From an uncultured Chthonomonas sp. (GTDB taxonomy: Bacteria > Armatimonadota > Chthonomonadetes > Chthonomonadales > Chthonomonadaceae), in the NCBI GenBank assembly GCA_903859705.1, contig CAIONQ010000163.1, positions 124,001-188,000 of the forward strand: DNA of 64,000 bases, given 5' to 3'. The translations under genes were made by a program, and so were the position numbers. Positions 8,089 to 17,095 of the stretch are shown one piece after another. The first letter of the stretch is position 1. Each line of letters begins with the position of its first letter. The notes under the pieces are model-generated. The model saw only the letters and a list, made by a program, of their open reading frames with translations, had not been told where the DNA came from and did not search any database.

Positions 8089-9633
8089 ATGAAATCACAG
8101 AGACAAGCCCAAAAGGCGATGTGTAGCCTCAATATTGCAACTCTACTATGTGCAACCGGAGTACTTGCGCAGGCCGGGTATGCGGATGGGCTTGAGCCGA
8201 GGCCAGCAGTGCCAGCGCAGGGGGCAACTTCCGCTCAACCGGCAGCGGCTAAGGAAGTTACGCCTGCTGGTAAAGCGACATCAACATCCACGGCAAATGA
8301 TGGTAGTGGCACCCAGGGCTACGGATTGAATGTTGCCCTTGCCTATCGCCGCATGATGTCTATCAGGCGAGACAGCTCCTACATCAATGTATCCTTCCAG
8401 GGCCAAACTCTCGTTAACAAGGGAACTGAGCTAACCGACGCAACGGGATACGATACATTTAAGGCAATCCGAAATGACACGCCGTCCATCCAGTTCAACA
8501 TAGCCCAGGCTCCAACAAACGTTACAGGCGTGCTGGCTTCATTGTTGAAGGTAACCACAATCCCCGGCAATGCGCTCGGTAAGAACATCCGAGGAGTAGT
8601 TCAGGGGTACGGAACTCTGGATAATACGGCCTCGCTTGGCATAGCTGCAGGGCTTGAAAGCACTCCGATTTCGTTCAAGCTGCCAGAGGTGCCGACCTAC
8701 CTTATCCTTGGAGTGCAGGGCGGAACGCAACCAAAAACAGCAACTTCAGCCTCCACTGGCGTTGGTGTGTTGGCTTACAGATGTTACATCGCATATGCAC
8801 CGCTAAATGCATACAGCGATGACCGTAAGGCCATTCTGAACTACCTGAAAACAGACAACGGTGAGAAACTGCTGGTGTTGCAGCCCAATATAATTAAGTT
8901 GTCGGAATTTGACGCGAAAATCGATAGTTCCCTGAGTCCGGTAGCGCAGAAGTGGCTTACCAGCTTCCTGAGCAAATGGGGCGACCTTGCCTGGGTCCCG
9001 AACTCAATTGGAACTGATGCTTCCTCAATAATCACCAGTATTCAATCGCATGGGGCCGCATTCTGGCAAAACTGGCCACTATCCCATCCATCGTCTATCC
9101 CACCAGATAAACTGCCTGAATACCTTCGAGGCTTTATTGGTAATTTCGGTTGCGTTGGTGTTAGCAAAATGAAAGACAGTTCTGCTGAAAAGGTGAAGAA
9201 TTTCATCAGCGAATTTCATTTAGACACGCCAACGCAGAACTCAATTGAAGAACTTGTGGGAAAAGCATATGCTTCCACAAGTGCGGCCGATAAACAGCAA
9301 CTGCTAAAGTACGCGAGTCTGAGGATTATTCAAGCGATAGCTCCGGCGTTTAAACCCGGGAACCTCGCGATTGCAGAGTGTGCATTTGCACAACACGACC
9401 GCTCGTCCTTTGTGTTGTCCATTGAGCCAACTGGCCAATACTACCTGGCAGGAGACTCGGTCAACGGAAGGGATCGCTTGAATGCGCTTATTGCTGCAAC
9501 CGCCACGTACTACTTCAATCCCGGGGCAGCAAATCGTACGAGCCTCCGGCTGCGATACGAAAATGGCCGTGATAGGGCTGCACCAAAAACCTACCTGAAC
9601 CAGCTGACACTGGGCATGGCGCTGGAATTCTAA
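8089..9633 (+). CDS. Secreted protein with outer-membrane beta-barrel-like C-terminus (unknown function)
   Basis: 514 aa from ATG 8089, preceded by GGGAGA; an upstream in-frame ATG at 8014 adds an unlikely Cys-rich 25-residue extension. Residues 1-31 form a signal peptide (LNIATLLCATGVLAQAGYA), followed by a low-complexity Ala/Pro/Thr linker to about 75. Repeated YINVSF, LRLRYENG and LTLGMALEF segments alternate polar and hydrophobic residues, and the chain ends in Phe after an aromatic and hydrophobic strand, the usual signature recognised by the outer-membrane assembly machinery. The first strands (YGLNVALAYRRMMS) and last strands are clearly barrel-like, while the middle (about 250-420) looks globular and helical. 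No family assigned. This is the main evidence here for a diderm envelope. Confidence 0.6.
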   Translation: MKSQRQAQKAMCSLNIATLLCATGVLAQAGYADGLEPRPAVPAQGATSAQPAAAKEVTPAGKATSTSTANDGSGTQGYGLNVALAYRRMMSIRRDSSYINVSFQGQTLVNKGTELTDATGYDTFKAIRNDTPSIQFNIAQAPTNVTGVLASLLKVTTIPGNALGKNIRGVVQGYGTLDNTASLGIAAGLESTPISFKLPEVPTYLILGVQGGTQPKTATSASTGVGVLAYRCYIAYAPLNAYSDDRKAILNYLKTDNGEKLLVLQPNIIKLSEFDAKIDSSLSPVAQKWLTSFLSKWGDLAWVPNSIGTDASSIITSIQSHGAAFWQNWPLSHPSSIPPDKLPEYLRGFIGNFGCVGVSKMKDSSAEKVKNFISEFHLDTPTQNSIEELVGKAYASTSAADKQQLLKYASLRIIQAIAPAFKPGNLAIAECAFAQHDRSSFVLSIEPTGQYYLAGDSVNGRDRLNALIAATATYYFNPGAANRTSLRLRYENGRDRAAPKTYLNQLTLGMALEF

Positions 9634-9663
9634 ATGTCGGAACGACAACTGTTCTATGAATGA

Positions 9664-9704
9664 CCCTGCCGAGTTTCACTGCGTTGCAGGCAGTTTCGGC
9701 AGGG
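9664..9704 (+). terminator. Hairpin after the beta-barrel-like gene
   Basis: CCCTGCCGA (9664-9672) pairs with TCGGCAGGG (9696-9704); an inner CTGC/GCAG pair lies between them. It sits 31 bases after the stop. There is no T-run beyond GGGGCTTC. It probably marks the end of the 7589-9633 transcript or separates it from the patatin gene. Confidence 0.5.
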
Positions 9705-9906
9705 GCTTCAATGTTTGCACGTCTCACAATCTTGCTCGTTACAGCCTGCATCCATCGAATAGCGGCACATTGAGCAGGCATCACAGATCGTACTTTTTCC
9801 ATGCGCTTCCCGATATTGGAATTCACACGAACAATTCCGTTGGCTTTTGTTCGATGCATCCCTGGCGGAACGCGTCTATATTTTTCGCTTACATCCGAGG
9901 TGTGGT

Positions 9907-12267
9907 ATGAAACTCAAAGCATATGCCGAGGCACTCCCAATTTATTGGTGTATTTCGTTCTTTGTTTTCTGGGGCGCATTCAGGCTGATTCCTCAGACGC
10001 AAGATATTCTCACGGTTGAATGGCTTTGTGGGTCAGTTGTTGCTATAGTTGTATGGATCTTGGTGCTAGTTTGTAGTGGCTTGAATTTTATCCTGTTGTA
10101 TGAGCGAATTGATCACCGTGATCGTCTCAGCAGATGGATAAATCTAGCAATTCCAGCCAATGTTGATAAGAACATCTTGTTACCTGCCGTATCGAATTAT
10201 ATAATGGCTGCATTTGTTGCCATTCCAAGCTTCGTGGTTTCGAGACTATCGTTCGATCTCCGCCCGGCGCTATCAACTTATGTATTGCTGCTGATATGCG
10301 TGTACTTTTCTCTGGCATGTGCCTATTTACATCTATGCGTACTTACTAAACAGGCGTATAGTGCCGTGATTATTTTGATGCCAGCGTTTACAATCTTCTC
10401 GGGTCTGTTCTCAATCGACAAAATTGGCGTCGCAACAACCGCTATCGGTTTCTTATCGTTAGTTGTTACTCCTGGGATTGTTCTTGTATACAGCAAAGTA
10501 AAAAAATCTGGAAGTCTATTAGTTTTGTCGGTAGTGATGTTTGCTGGAATCTACAGTTGTTGGAACTGGGGTGACCAATGTGAGTATATAAACGAATCTG
10601 AACACTGCCAGCATACGGTACCCAGCGAACAATTACATACGCGGGCAGCGGCAACATCAGTTAGCGGATTGCCAATCATATATTTGAACTTGGGAGGTGG
10701 TGGCTCACGCGCCGCGCTATTCAGCGCTTTGGTGCTTAAACAACTTTGGTGGTTAACGGTGCCTCTCGCAGACCTCAATGATGAGCAAAAGGCGTTCATG
10801 GCTGGCCTTCCTGCCGAGCTCAAAGCGATACTGATATCCAGTAAAGGTACCTCTAGAGTAGCTTATCCGGGACGTCTCATACTCATTGGAACGAGGTTCA
10901 CAAGTTCTGTATCAGGAGGGTCATTAACGTCCGCGTGTTGGGCAGCTGGTACCTATGCCGCTCTGAAGAACGTGGAAGATGGCACCGGCGCGACTAATAA
11001 TCAAGCGCCCGCGTGGATTCGCAGAGCAATAGCTCTCGATAAATTCTTTTCTGGGGAAATTCCACAAACGAATGAGGCGTGGAAAAAGCTGCAATGGGTT
11101 AGTGATAGCCAGGCAGAAAGCGCTTATGCATCCCTGGAGCATGACAAACTCTTAGAACTCACCACCAGAAACTACCTTGCGAGCGCAATTACCGGCGTGT
11201 TCGACTTTAACACTAACCGTATTGAAAACATGCGCAAAGCATTTGAGAGGGCAATCGTCGACTCTCAAGCCATCCCAAATTCAGGAGCAAAACGCAGAAC
11301 ATCAAACTGGAAAATAGAACCAATTACTTTAGGTGGACTTATAGATTCCGAAAAGGAAGAAGTAATACCGTATTCACTATTTAACATTACAAACGGAACT
11401 GACGGCACTCGCGTTATTGCCACCAATTTGAGCACCGGCTGGTTCGCGCTCCGCGACGGTGGCACATCTATTGTAGATGCCCAGCATGTAGACGTAATAC
11501 ATCGGCTCGCAAATGGATGGTCCCCAGAACTCGCTACGTGCGTATACATGAGCAGCGACTTTCCCTATGGGTTTCCGGTTTCACGATTGAAGGGTAACAG
11601 CACACCCGCCAGTCACGGTAATCGGCCCGACGACATCGAGTTGCTTGATGGTGGTGTCTCTGATAACACGGGACTGAATACGTCTCACACAATAGTGAGG
11701 TCAATATCGTTGCTGCCTGACGCAGCCCAGGCACATACAATCAATGCTTTAACACCGTTTATGATATTCGAAGTGAATACCTCTGAGTTAGTCACCAAAA
11801 AAAACGGATGTCCAATCCTGTATAACATTACCGAACCCAGTAATGCCCGTGAAAAGGCGGTGCAAGTTTCAGAACAGTTGCGCATGGCTGATTACCTATC
11901 CGACATTTCCATCCGTGTTGGCAGAACAATCTCTCACGAGTGGAGTCTCGAGTCAACTAAAAACATCGATTCACAGAGAGTAGTAAATCGCCCACCGATC
12001 GGTCACTACACGAAAGATGGCTTCTTTTCATGGTACACAATTCGATGCGGCGATATGCCAGAGGATCACGTTTACACAAGTTGGTACCTGAACCGACAAG
12101 CACGGATTCAAGTTCTCAAGAACCTGTTGCACCAGAGAGAGACATTCACTGCTGCATCCAAGCGCTACTTGAGTATGTGCGCTTCCCGGACAACTACAAT
12201 GACAACACCAAAAATCAGTTTAAGAACACAGCCACGTCGGTCGGTAATTGCTCCCATTCAGAAATGA
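9907..12267 (+). CDS. Integral-membrane patatin-like phospholipase
   Basis: 786 aa from ATG 9907, with GAGGTG five bases upstream. Residues 1 to about 235 contain about six hydrophobic membrane spans. The rest is a patatin-like alpha/beta lipase: oxyanion-hole motif GGGGSR at 263-268, nucleophile elbow SVSGGS with Ser336 (first Gly of G-x-S-x-G replaced by Ser, as in many bacterial relatives), and the second dyad member Asp581 in DGGVSDNTG. Such enzymes hydrolyse acyl esters of phospholipids. Membrane anchoring with a long insertion between Ser and Asp is unlike secreted PlpD or soluble CapV, so its role is open: envelope lipid turnover, a toxin, or defence. It follows the beta-barrel-like gene by 273 nt. 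The C-terminal 40 residues are basic and Thr-rich. Confidence 0.8.
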   Translation: MKLKAYAEALPIYWCISFFVFWGAFRLIPQTQDILTVEWLCGSVVAIVVWILVLVCSGLNFILLYERIDHRDRLSRWINLAIPANVDKNILLPAVSNYIMAAFVAIPSFVVSRLSFDLRPALSTYVLLLICVYFSLACAYLHLCVLTKQAYSAVIILMPAFTIFSGLFSIDKIGVATTAIGFLSLVVTPGIVLVYSKVKKSGSLLVLSVVMFAGIYSCWNWGDQCEYINESEHCQHTVPSEQLHTRAAATSVSGLPIIYLNLGGGGSRAALFSALVLKQLWWLTVPLADLNDEQKAFMAGLPAELKAILISSKGTSRVAYPGRLILIGTRFTSSVSGGSLTSACWAAGTYAALKNVEDGTGATNNQAPAWIRRAIALDKFFSGEIPQTNEAWKKLQWVSDSQAESAYASLEHDKLLELTTRNYLASAITGVFDFNTNRIENMRKAFERAIVDSQAIPNSGAKRRTSNWKIEPITLGGLIDSEKEEVIPYSLFNITNGTDGTRVIATNLSTGWFALRDGGTSIVDAQHVDVIHRLANGWSPELATCVYMSSDFPYGFPVSRLKGNSTPASHGNRPDDIELLDGGVSDNTGLNTSHTIVRSISLLPDAAQAHTINALTPFMIFEVNTSELVTKKNGCPILYNITEPSNAREKAVQVSEQLRMADYLSDISIRVGRTISHEWSLESTKNIDSQRVVNRPPIGHYTKDGFFSWYTIRCGDMPEDHVYTSWYLNRQARIQVLKNLLHQRETFTAASKRYLSMCASRTTTMTTPKISLRTQPRRSVIAPIQK

Positions 12268-12333
12268 GCTAAGTTCACAGAGACAAGAACGTCACTGCCA
12301 GGATTCCAAATTATCAAGGTAGTACAGAGCACC

Positions 12334-12367
12334 AAAGGCGCGCCCGCTTTAAACAAGGCGCGCCTTT
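12334..12367 (+). terminator. GC-rich hairpin after the patatin gene
   Basis: AAAGGCGCGCC (12334-12344) and GGCGCGCCTTT (12357-12367) form an 11-bp perfect stem with a 12-base loop. A/T-rich flanks on both sides allow it to end transcription from the left. Confidence 0.7.
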
Positions 12368-12504
12368 ACGGTTTTGATTATAATGTCATTACCTCGTTTC
12401 TATGCCACACTCCTGTCACAGTCGCCCCACACCCACAGGTTTATAAAAAAGTGAATATTTTTTGAATCAACCGACCAATTTCAAAACCAAGAAGGATAAA
12501 ATTA

Positions 12505-12555
12505 ATGCCATATAGAACTAACATTAGTCTACCGGTTGACCGTACTTCCCTCTAA
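12505..12555 (+). CDS. Possible 16-residue leader peptide upstream of the LuxR-type gene
   Basis: ATG at 12505 is preceded by GAAGGATAAAATTA, an acceptable ribosome site, and opens a 16-codon frame (MPYRTNISLPVDRTSL) ending in TAA at 12553-12555. Its end overlaps the inverted repeat GTACTT-N6-AAGTAC (12542-12559). Such an arrangement can act as a translated attenuator, but chance is a fair alternative because the peptide has no codon run that would suggest a sensed amino acid. Confidence 0.25.
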   Translation: MPYRTNISLPVDRTSL

Positions 12556-12559
12556 GTAC
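12542..12559. promoter_or_regulatory. Inverted repeat GTACTT-N6-AAGTAC upstream of the LuxR-type HTH gene
   Basis: Perfect 6-bp arms separated by six bases, directly following TTGACC (12536-12541). TTGACC could be a -35 box, but the best following -10-like hexamer (TACAAA, 12557-12562) is only 15 nt away, so the promoter is doubtful. Two-fold symmetry suits a dimeric regulator, possibly the HTH protein encoded 71 nt downstream. Confidence 0.35.
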
Positions 12560-12629
12560 AAACTTCCTGCCCTGCCGCCGAAGCAGTGGCAACCGGACGA
12601 CGCCCACACAGGCTTGCGGGAGCTCCAAG

Positions 12630-12854
12630 ATGACTGACCTCAAAATTCCAACATCACGTGAACTCTACGTGCTACGCATGGTTGCCGAAAAGGGATCTGC
12701 ACACGATGCTGCATCTACACTTGGCCTCTCAGAATGTACTGTAGAAGCGCACCTCGCTAACATACGGCGCAAAACCGGCATGAGAAGCGTTGCGTCCCTC
12801 ATTCTATACTTCTCAGAGTGGGGAATGCTGGATCCACTGAATCCAGGCGTGTAA
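12630..12854 (+). CDS. Stand-alone LuxR/GerE-type helix-turn-helix protein
   Basis: 74 aa, essentially only the DNA-binding domain: TSRELYVLRMVAEKGSAHDAASTLGLSECTVEAHLANIRRKTGM is the four-helix LuxR C-terminal fold, with recognition helix SECTVEAHLANIRRK. No receiver or autoinducer domain is present, as in GerE-type single-domain regulators. ATG 12630 follows GGGAG by 9 bases. It lies between the patatin island and the fucosidase gene, with long non-coding stretches on both sides, so its targets cannot be assigned. The 254-base stretch after it holds only short hairpins (CCGAT/ATCGG at 12971-12983; GCAGG/CCTGC at 12992-13007). Confidence 0.85.
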   Translation: MTDLKIPTSRELYVLRMVAEKGSAHDAASTLGLSECTVEAHLANIRRKTGMRSVASLILYFSEWGMLDPLNPGV

Positions 12855-13108
12855 CATCTACCAACGGATCAACGGTGGGGCGTTCAATACTTGTTTGTGA
12901 GTGCCCCCTTTCTTTGCTCTATCTTCACGTCTCGTCATAACCCCGGTTGAACACACCTCCGCTCGATGTTCCGATGTAATCGGTGCATCAGGCAGGTTTT
13001 TGCCTGCTCCAACGCGAAACCGATCTCAATACAGGAGGCACGGGCAGCGCTCGGCCTCCCAGTTCTCCGCCGGGCGCCAGAGGCGCCGGCCTCCGCAGAG
13101 GTGTTTAG

Positions 13109-14476
13109 ATGTTGCGTAAACTTGCCCTTTTTGCCCTGCTTGCTGCCACACCAATGGCGGCAATAATCCCAGCCTTCGCCGGCCCACTCCCACTCTCCAA
13201 CCCCGTTGCCATTGCACAGGAGCCGGCAGATACTGATGGTTACTGGAAAGCGGATCCTGCGTCGGTAGAGTGGTTTCGCAACGCGCGTTTCGGTATGTTT
13301 GTACACTGGGGAGTCTATTCGCTAATTGGCCATGGCGAATGGGTGATGAATAACGAAGGCATTCCAATTAGCCAGTATGAAAAGCTTCCGCCTCAGTTCA
13401 ATCCCACTAAATTCGATGCCCATGCATGGGTTAAAATGGTAAAAGAATCCGGCATCAAATACATAACCATCACCAGCAAACACCATGATGGCTTCTGCAT
13501 GTTCAACACCAAACTCACCAACTATAACATCGTAAAGGCCACACCTTTTAAGCGCGATGTAATGAAGGAGCTGGCAGCAGAGTGCCACAAACAGGGCATC
13601 AAACTCTTCTTCTACTATTCTCAGTTGGATTGGCACAACACAGATTACTATCCGCGTGGTGGTACCGGTGGCAAAGCGGGCCGGCCCAACTCCGGAGATT
13701 GGAACCGCTACAAAGATTACTACATCGGCCAGGTAAAAGAGCTGTGTACTAACTACGGCGAAATAGGGGGCGTCTGGTTTGATGGCTGGTGGGATAAGCC
13801 CTCAGCAGATTGGGGGCACGATGTGCTGTACCCCATGATTCACCGCCTGCAGCCAAGGGCGCTCGTAGGCAACAACCACCACAAAACCCCCTTCCAGGGG
13901 GAAGACTTTCAGATGTTTGAGCAGGACCTCCCGGGCCAGAACACCGCGGGCTTCAACACCACCAGCCAGAGCGATCTGCCCTACGAAACCTGCCGCACCA
14001 TTAATAACAGCTGGGGCCTCAACATCAATGATCACACCCACAAATCGATAACAGAGCTGGTGCAATACCTTGTTCAGGCTGCCGGCAGGGATGCCAATCT
14101 GCTGCTAAACACCGGCCCCCAGCCAACAGGTGAGATCCTGCCAGAGCACCAGGAGCGGTACCTGGCCATGGGCCAGTGGCTCAAAACCCACGGTAAAACC
14201 ATCTATGGCACCCGGGGCGGCCCCATCAAACCCTCAGCATGGGGTGTAACCACCAGCAAAGGCAAACAGATATTTGTACATGTGCTTAAGTGGCCAGAAT
14301 CAAATGAAATTCAGCTGCCCGCCTTCCCAGTAAAAATCAAACGGGTAACAGCGTTTAATGGCGGCGCCGCAATTCCATTTGAACAAACAGCAACCGGGGT
14401 TCGCCTCACTCTCCCGGCCGCCCTCAAAGATCCTGTTGATGCCATCGCAGTTATAGAAACTGAAAAGGCATTCTAG
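13109..14476 (+). CDS. Secreted alpha-L-fucosidase, GH29
   Basis: Releases alpha-linked L-fucose from glycans such as xyloglucan or mucilage. 455 aa with an N-terminal signal peptide (LALFALLAATPMAAIIPAFA). GH29 features: WFRNARFGMFVHWGVYS near residue 55, YITITSKHHDGFCMF near 120, and GGVWFDGWWD near 224 with the catalytic nucleophile Asp; the C-terminal part (VFVHV.., PVKIKRVTAFNGG) is the usual beta-sandwich. Start ATG 13109 follows GAGGTG. Downstream sugar-uptake and GH51 genes suggest a hemicellulose or pectin side-chain locus, although a terminator-like hairpin separates this gene from them. Confidence 0.93.
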   Translation: MLRKLALFALLAATPMAAIIPAFAGPLPLSNPVAIAQEPADTDGYWKADPASVEWFRNARFGMFVHWGVYSLIGHGEWVMNNEGIPISQYEKLPPQFNPTKFDAHAWVKMVKESGIKYITITSKHHDGFCMFNTKLTNYNIVKATPFKRDVMKELAAECHKQGIKLFFYYSQLDWHNTDYYPRGGTGGKAGRPNSGDWNRYKDYYIGQVKELCTNYGEIGGVWFDGWWDKPSADWGHDVLYPMIHRLQPRALVGNNHHKTPFQGEDFQMFEQDLPGQNTAGFNTTSQSDLPYETCRTINNSWGLNINDHTHKSITELVQYLVQAAGRDANLLLNTGPQPTGEILPEHQERYLAMGQWLKTHGKTIYGTRGGPIKPSAWGVTTSKGKQIFVHVLKWPESNEIQLPAFPVKIKRVTAFNGGAAIPFEQTATGVRLTLPAALKDPVDAIAVIETEKAF

Positions 14477-14512
14477 CCTGCTAATCCCTGCAAATGCAGC
14501 ACGGCTATAACC

Positions 14513-14558
14513 CAACGGTTGGATAGGCAGGCGCAGCCCTGCCTTCAACCGTTGCTTT
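14513..14558 (+). terminator. Two-tier hairpin after the fucosidase gene
   Basis: CAACGGTTG (14513-14521) pairs with CAACCGTTG (14546-14554), enclosing GGCAGG (14526-14531) paired with CCTGCC (14538-14543). Followed by CTTTGG. It lies 37 bases after the stop codon and is a probable terminator. Confidence 0.6.
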
Positions 14559-14630
14559 GGTGGCTTACGGCGTTTGTTGGCCACGGTCACAACGAGATCG
14601 ATCCTTAAATAGATCCCCCTCGGAGACGCT

Positions 14631-15656
14631 ATGAGTATTTTGCTGATTGCACTTTGTCTGTATCCACTTCCTGTTCAGCTTCCTGTCGCCACAATTCAGG
14701 GTCAATCACAGGCGCCAAAGGCACCCATTTCGCAATTGCTGCAGCAATTTACCTCTGCGTGCAAAGGAATGGAATCTGAACAGATAGCGGAAGGAAAAAA
14801 GAACCCGCGTTGGTACAGCCTGCTGGATACTGTGGAACAGGCTGCCTTAGCCAACATCAGGTCGAATCCAGAATTGACTTCATCAGGTCTGGAGGCGAGC
14901 CTATCCGCATTTTCAAAAGTGCTGGTCAAGCAACGCAAGCCCGATTCTGACATTCATTCCGGGCTGAGCGTACACTACTCCAAACATCGGGGCATGGCTG
15001 CTGTCTCCGTCAGTATTGGGCATGTTTCTACCGTCAGGTTGGTTTCCATACGCACCGGCAAATTGCTTTCCATACCGTCCTCGCTCGATTGGATGTCGGA
15101 CTATTTACCGTTACCAACATGGACGGATGATGGCTCTCTAATTCTCACATGCAGCTCAATCCAGGATATGGGCAATAGAACCGGGTGCAAAGTGCTTACC
15201 TGCAAGATTGCCGGGGATCAATGTGTGCAACGCTCTGCAATCACACGCACCTTGAGTCTCGATTTCGGCAGCGTTTACACTACTGGCAATACAGTTGAGG
15301 TCGTGAGCCTGGATGATCCGCAAGCCTTCACCGTTTCCGCCGCGACGCCACTGTTAGGCAAAACCGAAAAGTTCCATGTGGAGAATGGTGCGCTGGTACT
15401 GCAAAGCACGAAGCTTTCCGATCCTGAAATCAGAGCTGTAGATAATTGGATGTTCACGGCACGCCATTCCAATCATAAAGACCAACGCCAGAGACTATTC
15501 TTAACCAGGGTCAGCTCTACCGGCATGCTTCAAAACTACAAAGTATCCAGCCGATCGTCCGGCGTCAAGCTGGTCCACCTCGACATCGATGGGGTGCCGC
15601 TCGATTTCCGTGTAACCAGACAGTCAGCAGCACTTACTGTCCAGTGGATAAAATGA
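14631..15656 (+). CDS. Exported protein of unknown function
   Basis: 341 aa, not recognised. ATG 14631 is preceded by GGAGA five bases upstream. MSILLIALCLYPLPVQLPVATIQ is a short signal peptide. The N-terminal part (about 30-105) is helical; the remainder has repeated beta-type segments with scattered small and polar residues (VRLVSIRTGKLLSIPSSLDW, LPTWTDDGSLILTCSS, KIAGDQCVQRSAI), which could be blades of a beta-propeller-like domain. Four cysteines in the middle may form disulfides. It sits between the fucosidase and the sugar-binding lipoprotein on the same strand, but a role in sugar use is only positional inference. Confidence 0.65.
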   Translation: MSILLIALCLYPLPVQLPVATIQGQSQAPKAPISQLLQQFTSACKGMESEQIAEGKKNPRWYSLLDTVEQAALANIRSNPELTSSGLEASLSAFSKVLVKQRKPDSDIHSGLSVHYSKHRGMAAVSVSIGHVSTVRLVSIRTGKLLSIPSSLDWMSDYLPLPTWTDDGSLILTCSSIQDMGNRTGCKVLTCKIAGDQCVQRSAITRTLSLDFGSVYTTGNTVEVVSLDDPQAFTVSAATPLLGKTEKFHVENGALVLQSTKLSDPEIRAVDNWMFTARHSNHKDQRQRLFLTRVSSTGMLQNYKVSSRSSGVKLVHLDIDGVPLDFRVTRQSAALTVQWIK

Positions 15657-15781
15657 TCCCGCTTGTCTGTCCATTTCTTCTCGTCACACCCCCTGATTTA
15701 ACGTTTGGAATGCTTTTGGGCCCTTCCTGTCGAATACTATCCGCAACTTAGCTTTACTTCTTCGCCAGCCCACGAGACGCC

Positions 15782-17095
15782 ATGCCCATCGACGAGACAG
15801 TGCCGTCCAATATCTCTCGCCCAATCACCCGCAGAGCGTTGCTTGCGGCGGTCCCTGCCGCTCTGGCTGCTGGTGGGTGCCACTCAACCGGCTCTAATCC
15901 GGTTACTGTTCGTTATTGGAACGGGTTTACAGGGCCGGATGGCCGCACAATGCTGCGCCTGGTAAAGCGATTTAACGAACGCAACCCGGATGTTAACATC
16001 CTGATGCAGCGCATGGATTGGTCCACATACTACAATAAGTTGTTTGTCGCGGGGCAGGGCGGGCGAACCCCAGAAATGTTTGTGCTTCAAACCCTCGCCA
16101 TCCCGCGCTTCGCCCGAGCCCGCTTCATTCGCCCCATCGATGATCTGGTCGCCAGCCCACAAACTGTGGATGTCTCCGATCTGGATGCCAACGTGTGGGA
16201 AGCACTTCACATCAACGGGCAGCACTTTGGGCTTCCTCTGGATGTGTGGCCAATGGGCCTGTACTACAACAAGAAGCTGTTTCTGGAAGCAGGGATTACC
16301 GATTCTTCTGGCTCCCCACGGCCGCCTCAAACTCGTGATGAGTTTCTGGATACCGCCCGCCGGCTAACCCGCCCAGAAACGCCGCACCGGCCCGGGCAAT
16401 GGGGCTACACGTTCACTTATTTCGAGTCCAACCTTTACACGGTACTGCGGCAGTTCGGCGGGGAGTTCTTTACCCCGGATTCTTCGCGCTGTATTCTTAG
16501 CAGCCCTCAAAATGAGGAAGCACTGCAGTTCTGTGTAGATCTCATCAGCAAGTACCATGTGGCACCTTCACCGCAGAATTTCGACTCATGGATTGGGTTT
16601 CGGCAGGGAAAGGTAGGAATGGCGTTTGAAGGCATCTATATGCTTGCAGATCTTCAAAAGCAAAAGGATCTCGAGTTCGGTGGGGCACCAGTACCCCTGC
16701 TGGGCACACATGCTGCCGTGTGGGGCGGCTCGCACAACCTCTGCCTTAGAGCAGGCCTTTCTGGCCGTGAGCTGGAAGCGGCATGGCGGTTTATGCGCTA
16801 CCTCTCAGATAATAGCCTGGATTGGGCAGAAGGCGGGCAGGTACCTGTGCGCCGCAGCCTCCGAAATACAACCCGCTTTAAGGGTATGGAAGTGCAATCC
16901 CAGTTTGCACGCGAAATCCCCATCGTTAACTATCTGCCTCGCCTGCCGTTTATTTTCGAGTTTCAAACCGAGTTCACCACTGCCATAGAAAAGGCGCTGC
17001 GCGGCACCGAAACTCCACGAGTCGCGCTTGCCACCGCTCAGGCTCGCCTCAATAAAATAATTGAGCGAGACAGAGAAGCGAGCGTGGCCTCATGA
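15782..17095 (+). CDS. ABC sugar transporter solute-binding lipoprotein (family 1)
   Basis: 437 aa. The N-terminus ITRRALLAAVPAALAAGGC combines a twin-Arg signal with a lipobox (AAGGC), so it is probably a Tat-exported lipoprotein. The body matches extracellular solute-binding protein family 1 (UgpB/MalE type): VTVRYWNGFTGPDGRTM, FNERNPDVNI, LPLDVWPMGLYYNKKLF, GKVGMAFEGIYML and W.F..YLS. It would capture an oligosaccharide or monosaccharide for the two permeases that follow; the stop overlaps the start of the next gene by 4 nt, so the three genes form an operon. Ligand is unknown; neighbouring GH29 and GH51 enzymes hint at fucose- or arabinose-containing products. Confidence 0.9.
   Translation: MPIDETVPSNISRPITRRALLAAVPAALAAGGCHSTGSNPVTVRYWNGFTGPDGRTMLRLVKRFNERNPDVNILMQRMDWSTYYNKLFVAGQGGRTPEMFVLQTLAIPRFARARFIRPIDDLVASPQTVDVSDLDANVWEALHINGQHFGLPLDVWPMGLYYNKKLFLEAGITDSSGSPRPPQTRDEFLDTARRLTRPETPHRPGQWGYTFTYFESNLYTVLRQFGGEFFTPDSSRCILSSPQNEEALQFCVDLISKYHVAPSPQNFDSWIGFRQGKVGMAFEGIYMLADLQKQKDLEFGGAPVPLLGTHAAVWGGSHNLCLRAGLSGRELEAAWRFMRYLSDNSLDWAEGGQVPVRRSLRNTTRFKGMEVQSQFAREIPIVNYLPRLPFIFEFQTEFTTAIEKALRGTETPRVALATAQARLNKIIERDREASVAS

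Noticed and set aside
9656-9910. 84-aa frame between the beta-barrel-like and patatin genes
   Set aside because: Runs through a terminator-like hairpin, has no ribosome site and overlaps the patatin leader.
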